Below, piece after piece: positions 59,785-64,000 of a DNA stretch of 64,000 bases; the first letter of the stretch is position 1; the number at the start of each line of letters is the position of its first letter. The DNA is from Candidatus Peribacteria bacterium. GTDB lineage: Bacteria > Patescibacteriota > Gracilibacteria > UBA1369 > 2-02-FULL-48-14. The stretch lies in contig CALQZQ010000001.1 in assembly GCA_943349825.1 (NCBI GenBank), positions 62,001 through 126,000 on the forward strand, read 5' to 3'. Under the pieces are notes generated by a model. That model searched no databases, had not been told where the DNA came from, and saw nothing but the letters and a program-made list of their open reading frames with translations. The translations under genes and the position numbers were made by a program.

Positions 59785-60900
59785 ATGCTCGATAAGTTAA
59801 AAATAGCAATTGTCTGTGACTGGCTCACTGTTTTTGCCGGTGCCGAACGAGTGGTTTTGGAGATGCATCAGCTCTTCCCGGAGGCCCCGATTTTTACCAG
59901 CGTCTATAATAAGAATGGCTGCAAGGTTTTTGCTCAGGCCGATGTGCGCGAGTCTTTTTTGAAGTGGATTCCTGGGGCGCGCTCGTTTCACCGAGTGCTT
60001 TTGCCTTTGATGCCGCTGGCTTTTGAAAACATGAATTTGGACGCCTATGATTTGGTGATTTCTTCTTCGCATTCGGCGGCGAAGGGCATTGTGACTCGGC
60101 CGGAAACGCTGCACGTGAGCTATTGCCATTCCCCGATGCGCTATGTGTGGGATCAGTCCCACGGTTACCAAAATCAGTTTTCTACTTTTTCGCCGCTGCG
60201 CTTTTTGTATCAGCCTTTGCTCCATCGTATTCGGCTCTGGGATCGGTTGGCCGCAGAGCGTGTGGATCGGTTTGTGGTGAATTCGGCTTATGTGGGTGAA
60301 CGTGTGAAAAAATACTATGGAAAGGAAAGCACTGTGATCGCTCCGCCGGTGGATTTGTCTTATTTCAGTCCTGGTGAGGAAGAGCGAAAGGGTTATATTG
60401 CCGTGGGGCGACTCATTCCTTATAAGCGATTTGAACTGGTGGTGGAAACTTTCAATACACTGAAGAAGCCGCTGACGGTGGTGGGGGAAGGGCCCTTTGA
60501 GAAAAAACTGCGCAAAATGGCTGGGCCGCATATTCATTTTGCGGGGCGCGTGAGTGATGAGGAATTGCGCGGCTATTATAGGAAAGCCAGGGCTTTGATT
60601 TTTCCGCAAATGGAAGATTTTGGGATTGTGCCTTTGGAGGCAATGGCTTCCGGTACGCCGGTACTCGCCTATGGGAAAGGTGGCGCTCTGGAAACGGTGG
60701 AAAGTGGAGTGAGTGGACTGTTCTTCGATGAGCAGACCGTGGATTCTTTGTCTGATGTGGTGCGTCGCTTTGAAAGGCGAGAATGGGATTCAGCTAAAGT
60801 GGCGGCTTCGGTGCAGCGTTTTTCCAGTGCCCGTTTCAAAGCGGAACTCCGGCACTTTTTAGAGAGTGCTTGGAAGCAGCATCAGGATATGTTAGCCTAG
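59785..60900 (+). CDS. group 1 glycosyltransferase
   Basis: GYIAVGRLIPYKRFELVVETFN; FAGRVSDEELRGYYRKARALIFPQMEDFGIVPLEAMASGTPVLAYGKGG. Confidence 0.93.
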   Translation: MLDKLKIAIVCDWLTVFAGAERVVLEMHQLFPEAPIFTSVYNKNGCKVFAQADVRESFLKWIPGARSFHRVLLPLMPLAFENMNLDAYDLVISSSHSAAKGIVTRPETLHVSYCHSPMRYVWDQSHGYQNQFSTFSPLRFLYQPLLHRIRLWDRLAAERVDRFVVNSAYVGERVKKYYGKESTVIAPPVDLSYFSPGEEERKGYIAVGRLIPYKRFELVVETFNTLKKPLTVVGEGPFEKKLRKMAGPHIHFAGRVSDEELRGYYRKARALIFPQMEDFGIVPLEAMASGTPVLAYGKGGALETVESGVSGLFFDEQTVDSLSDVVRRFERREWDSAKVAASVQRFSSARFKAELRHFLESAWKQHQDMLA

Positions 60901-60904
60901 GCGC

Positions 60905-61453
60905 ATGAAATTCAAAGCGTGGCAGGGCTGGATTTTGGGACTCACCGCAGTAGCGGTTTTTCTAGGTAGCGTGGCCTACCAAGGTCATTTCGAGTCCACG
61001 GAAAATCAGGCGGTGGCTTTTGTGAGCATTGGGCTCGATCAAAGCAAACTGCCCATGGAAACATCTTCCTACGAAATTTTGCGCGCGACCGAACACTTTT
61101 CGGACATTGTTTTGGGCTGGACGGCAGAGCCGAGTTTTGCCAAAGATTTTGCTCAGGCTGTGGGGGAACAGTATTCTTTTTCGGCTCGTCGCCAAGAAAA
61201 ATCCAACCTCCTGTTTACGGTGAGTGGACCTGTGGAGACGGAGGGAACGGCGATTACTCTGGTGAGTTTGATCAAAACCCATTTGGCTGAGTACAATGCG
61301 GCGACCAATGCGGGCTATACGATTGCTTTGGAGCGAGAGACTATGGTGACTTCCACGACGTCGAACTGGCGCTCGGCAGCGGGATTCACTTTATTCGTGC
61401 TTTTAGTGGAAGCTGTATTGCTTGCCGGCTTTGAATATGCGCGTCGCCGTTGA
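60905..61453 (+). CDS. hypothetical protein with two terminal TM segments (Wzz-like topology)
   Basis: 182 aa, N- and C-terminal TM, between two glycosyltransferases. Confidence 0.6.
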   Translation: MKFKAWQGWILGLTAVAVFLGSVAYQGHFESTENQAVAFVSIGLDQSKLPMETSSYEILRATEHFSDIVLGWTAEPSFAKDFAQAVGEQYSFSARRQEKSNLLFTVSGPVETEGTAITLVSLIKTHLAEYNAATNAGYTIALERETMVTSTTSNWRSAAGFTLFVLLVEAVLLAGFEYARRR

Positions 61454-62525
61454 TCTTCGGTGTCTTTTGGAACCCTTTGAAAGTGGGGTGACCATTTATA
61501 CCAAAGCCATGGTGGACGAGTTTTTGAAAATTCCTGATTTGGAACTGGATTTGTTTTATCAGGCACGGGAACGTTGTGTTGCGGTTCACCGCCTTTACCC
61601 GCAGGTGAGGCATCTGGCTTTATCGAATACGGTTTTTCATCTGAGGTCTTTGTTTCGGTTTCCCGCCTTGCCCGCGAACTATTTTTTGCAGGAGCCGGAT
61701 TTGATCTGGCTTCCGGACCGCCGGCCCTTTTATCGCACGACTATTCCTGTGGTTTTGACCGTGCATGATCGAGTGCCGGAGAAATGGCGCAGCACCTTGT
61801 CTTTGAAAGGGCGGCTCTGGCATCGCTTGTTTTCACTCCGACGACTTCAGGCTTTTTGTTCCGGACTCTTATTCCCTTCACTCACCGTGGCGCAGTCGGT
61901 GCGCACGCGACTTCCGTGGGAAGTGACTTACGAAGGAGCGCAGCTGGCCAAAGCCATGGTGAAACCGAAAGGAGTGCCGATGGGGAACTTCGTTTTGAGT
62001 TTGGCTCCGCTCGATCCACGCAAACGCCTTTCTTGGACCTTTGCCTCGGCTCGTCGTTTTCCTAAAGTTTCTTTCGTTTGTGCCGGGCTCAAAAAGCAGG
62101 ACAGTCGTTTTTCCCGACTGCGTGTGCCGGATTTGCCGAACCTTTATTCTTTGGCTTCCGTGACGGAAGAAGAGAAAAAATGGCTGCTCAAAAATGCGAC
62201 AGCCTTACTCGCGCTCAGTGCTTATGAAGGCTTTGACCTACCGGTTTTGGAAGCGATTTCGGCTAAGATCCCGGTGATTCTTTCAGACATTTCGGTGCAT
62301 CGGGAGCTCTATAAAAATGCTGTGTTTGTGAGCGATCAATCTGAACTCCAGGCCGCGCTCTATTCCGCCTTGCAGGGTGATGGAAAGATCCCTCAGCTGC
62401 GCGGAGACTATTCTTGGAAGAAGGCAGCGGATCGAGCCTTACTTTTCTTTTTCCGCGTACTCCTTCACAAAGATCGAAACCGTGGTGGCGACCGGCACGG
62501 CCATGATCATTCCCACAATGCCTAG
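61422..62525 (+). CDS. glycosyltransferase
   Basis: MRVAVDLRCLLEPFESGVTIYTKAMV; VLSLAPLDPRKRLSW; ATALLALSAYEGFDLPVLEAISAKIPVILSD. True start probably 61437. Confidence 0.85.
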   Translation: MPALNMRVAVDLRCLLEPFESGVTIYTKAMVDEFLKIPDLELDLFYQARERCVAVHRLYPQVRHLALSNTVFHLRSLFRFPALPANYFLQEPDLIWLPDRRPFYRTTIPVVLTVHDRVPEKWRSTLSLKGRLWHRLFSLRRLQAFCSGLLFPSLTVAQSVRTRLPWEVTYEGAQLAKAMVKPKGVPMGNFVLSLAPLDPRKRLSWTFASARRFPKVSFVCAGLKKQDSRFSRLRVPDLPNLYSLASVTEEEKKWLLKNATALLALSAYEGFDLPVLEAISAKIPVILSDISVHRELYKNAVFVSDQSELQAALYSALQGDGKIPQLRGDYSWKKAADRALLFFFRVLLHKDRNRGGDRHGHDHSHNA

Positions 62526-63656
62526 GGTTTCGAGCCCGGTGAGCATCGCCAGGATGATGATGATGGGGCTGAGTCCTACGGCCTTGCGCATGACGAGTGG
62601 AATCAAAACGTGACCTTCAATTTGTTGAATCAAGATGATGAGCCCGATCACCCACACGGCGAGCCAAGGAGATTCGTTGAAGGCCACAAGTACAGCAGGG
62701 ATACCGGAAGCAACAGGGCCTACTACGGGAAGCAGTTCTCCGATTCCTGTCATCATGGCCAGAGTGAGTGCATTGTCGACTCCTAAAATCAATAAGCCGA
62801 TCCACGTGAGCAGGAACATGAGGAACATCAGCATCAATTGTCCGTTGAGCCAGTAGCCTACTTTGGTTTGGATGGCGTGAATTTTTTCTGCGATGTAAGC
62901 GCCGTGTTTAGAAGGGAAAAGGGAAATGAAGAATTCGTTCACGTCGCTATCGTTCACTACGAGGAAGAAAGTCAGCACCAGTACTACGATAAAGTTCAGG
63001 ACTCCATTGAATACAGTATGGATCACTTCGAGGGTGTTTCCTGCAAAGAATTCCAGTTGGCTGGCTGCTCTTTCCAGACCGAGCTTGAGTTCGGCGATCA
63101 CTGATTCCTGATCGACTTGTTGTAAGAAGTCGTTCAAAGGACCTTCAAGACTTTTGCCAAAGGGAAGGGAAATGGGGCCTTCGTTCAACTTCCCGAGTAT
63201 GCTGCTGAGACTTTTGCCCAACTCCACGAGTTGAGTGGCCATGAGCGGTATGAGCTGAGAAATGAAGAACACTATTGCTAGAAGCAAGAGCAGGTAAATG
63301 AAGGAGACGCTGAGGGCTCGTGGTACGCGGTAGCGCTTTTCTAGAGCGTTGACGGTGGGGTTGAGGGCGGAAGCGAAGAGGATTGAAATGAAGAAAATGA
63401 GGAGGATGTGGCTGATCTCTCCCAAAAATTGGCTGAGGACCACCATGGCGATCACCACGATGGTGGCTTTGGCTACGTTCAGTAATGAAAAATGAAAGAT
63501 GACTTCTTCAGCATCGTCTTTCTCCGCCTTCTTACTGACCTGTGGTTTGAATTTAATCTGCTCTTCCCGTTCTTTTTTTAAATCACGCAGCGTTTTGCGC
63601 AGATTTTTGAACTTCTTGGTGGTGAAATCGACGATTTTGGAAAGATTTTTTTCCAT
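62439..63656 (-). CDS. AI-2E family transporter
   Basis: ALNPTVNALEKRYRVPRALSVSFIYLLLL; GIGELLPVVGPVASGIPAVLVAF; IQQIEGHVLIPLVMRKAVGLSPIIIILAML. Confidence 0.9.
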   Translation of the reverse strand: MEKNLSKIVDFTTKKFKNLRKTLRDLKKEREEQIKFKPQVSKKAEKDDAEEVIFHFSLLNVAKATIVVIAMVVLSQFLGEISHILLIFFISILFASALNPTVNALEKRYRVPRALSVSFIYLLLLLAIVFFISQLIPLMATQLVELGKSLSSILGKLNEGPISLPFGKSLEGPLNDFLQQVDQESVIAELKLGLERAASQLEFFAGNTLEVIHTVFNGVLNFIVVLVLTFFLVVNDSDVNEFFISLFPSKHGAYIAEKIHAIQTKVGYWLNGQLMLMFLMFLLTWIGLLILGVDNALTLAMMTGIGELLPVVGPVASGIPAVLVAFNESPWLAVWVIGLIILIQQIEGHVLIPLVMRKAVGLSPIIIILAMLTGLETLGIVGMIMAVPVATTVSIFVKEYAEKEK

Positions 63657-63657
63657 A

Positions 63658-64000
63658 TCAGCTGGTGAGGGCTAGAAGGATGAGGTTGACGACAAACCAG
63701 GAGGTGATGACCATAATGAAACCGCCCAGGGCGTAAGTGATGATGTGCTTGCCTTTCTCTTTGTCGTCCGTGATTCCGCCTGCAATATAGTAGTAAGCGC
63801 CCACCACTACCATCATCACCGCGATGAGACCGGCGAGTTGGATCACAAACTGCAGCGCATAGATCACAAAATAAGGAATCATCCAGAATTTGACGTAACC
63901 TGTTTTGAGAGCACAGGCAAAGAAGTCTTTAACCACATCTACTCCTGCATTTTCTATGATGGTCTTGTAGGCCGAAGAACCGGCGTTCACTTGAGATATG
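63658..64000 (-). CDS. TrbC/VirB2-like membrane protein (partial; frame stays open to the window edge)
   Basis: FVIQLAGLIAVMMVVVGAYYYIAGGITDDKEKGKHIITYALGGFIMVITSWFVVNLIL, two-TM pilin-like layout. Confidence 0.65.
   Translation of the reverse strand, partial: ISQVNAGSSAYKTIIENAGVDVVKDFFACALKTGYVKFWMIPYFVIYALQFVIQLAGLIAVMMVVVGAYYYIAGGITDDKEKGKHIITYALGGFIMVITSWFVVNLILLALTS

Overview
This 64 kb, gene-dense window looks like the chromosome of a Candidate Phyla Radiation bacterium, possibly Peregrinibacteria-like. The lineage is inferred from 16S features, short leaders and gene content, and was not searched. Core genes include gyrB, prmC-prfA, tatD, radA, lgt, alr, clpP, glyS, murC, cysS, murJ, ribBA-ribD, rpsB-tsf, five tRNAs and a 16S rRNA with no 23S or 5S beside it. 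Three pieces of type IV secretion/conjugation-type machinery are present: a VirB4-like ATPase C-terminus at the left edge, a VirD4/TraG-like ATPase, and a TrbC/VirB2-like protein at the right edge. The best candidate for an undescribed system is at about 54.7-56.5 kb. It is a visibly AT-rich block of three co-oriented small ORFs, including a membrane-anchored peptide-deformylase-like protein with a QEIDH motif. Two attC-like recombination sites (RYYYAAC...GTTRRRY with nested arms) separate the ORFs, and a solitary GTTAAGT core site lies upstream. Together they resemble a small integron cassette array without an integrase (CALIN-like). Other notable signals: (i) several unrelated-sequence but architecturally similar nested perfect inverted-repeat elements in intergenic regions (9.2, 25.1, 30.3, 33.7 kb); (ii) a 16S 3' end whose anti-Shine-Dalgarno core reads UCUCC rather than CCUCC, with almost no SD motifs and very short leaders; (iii) a divergent protein kinase next to a 607-aa protein of unknown family, with a 22-bp perfect palindrome between them; (iv) a promoter-preceded structured intergenic RNA candidate at 22.7 kb. 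All calls come from reading the sequence; no database search was run.
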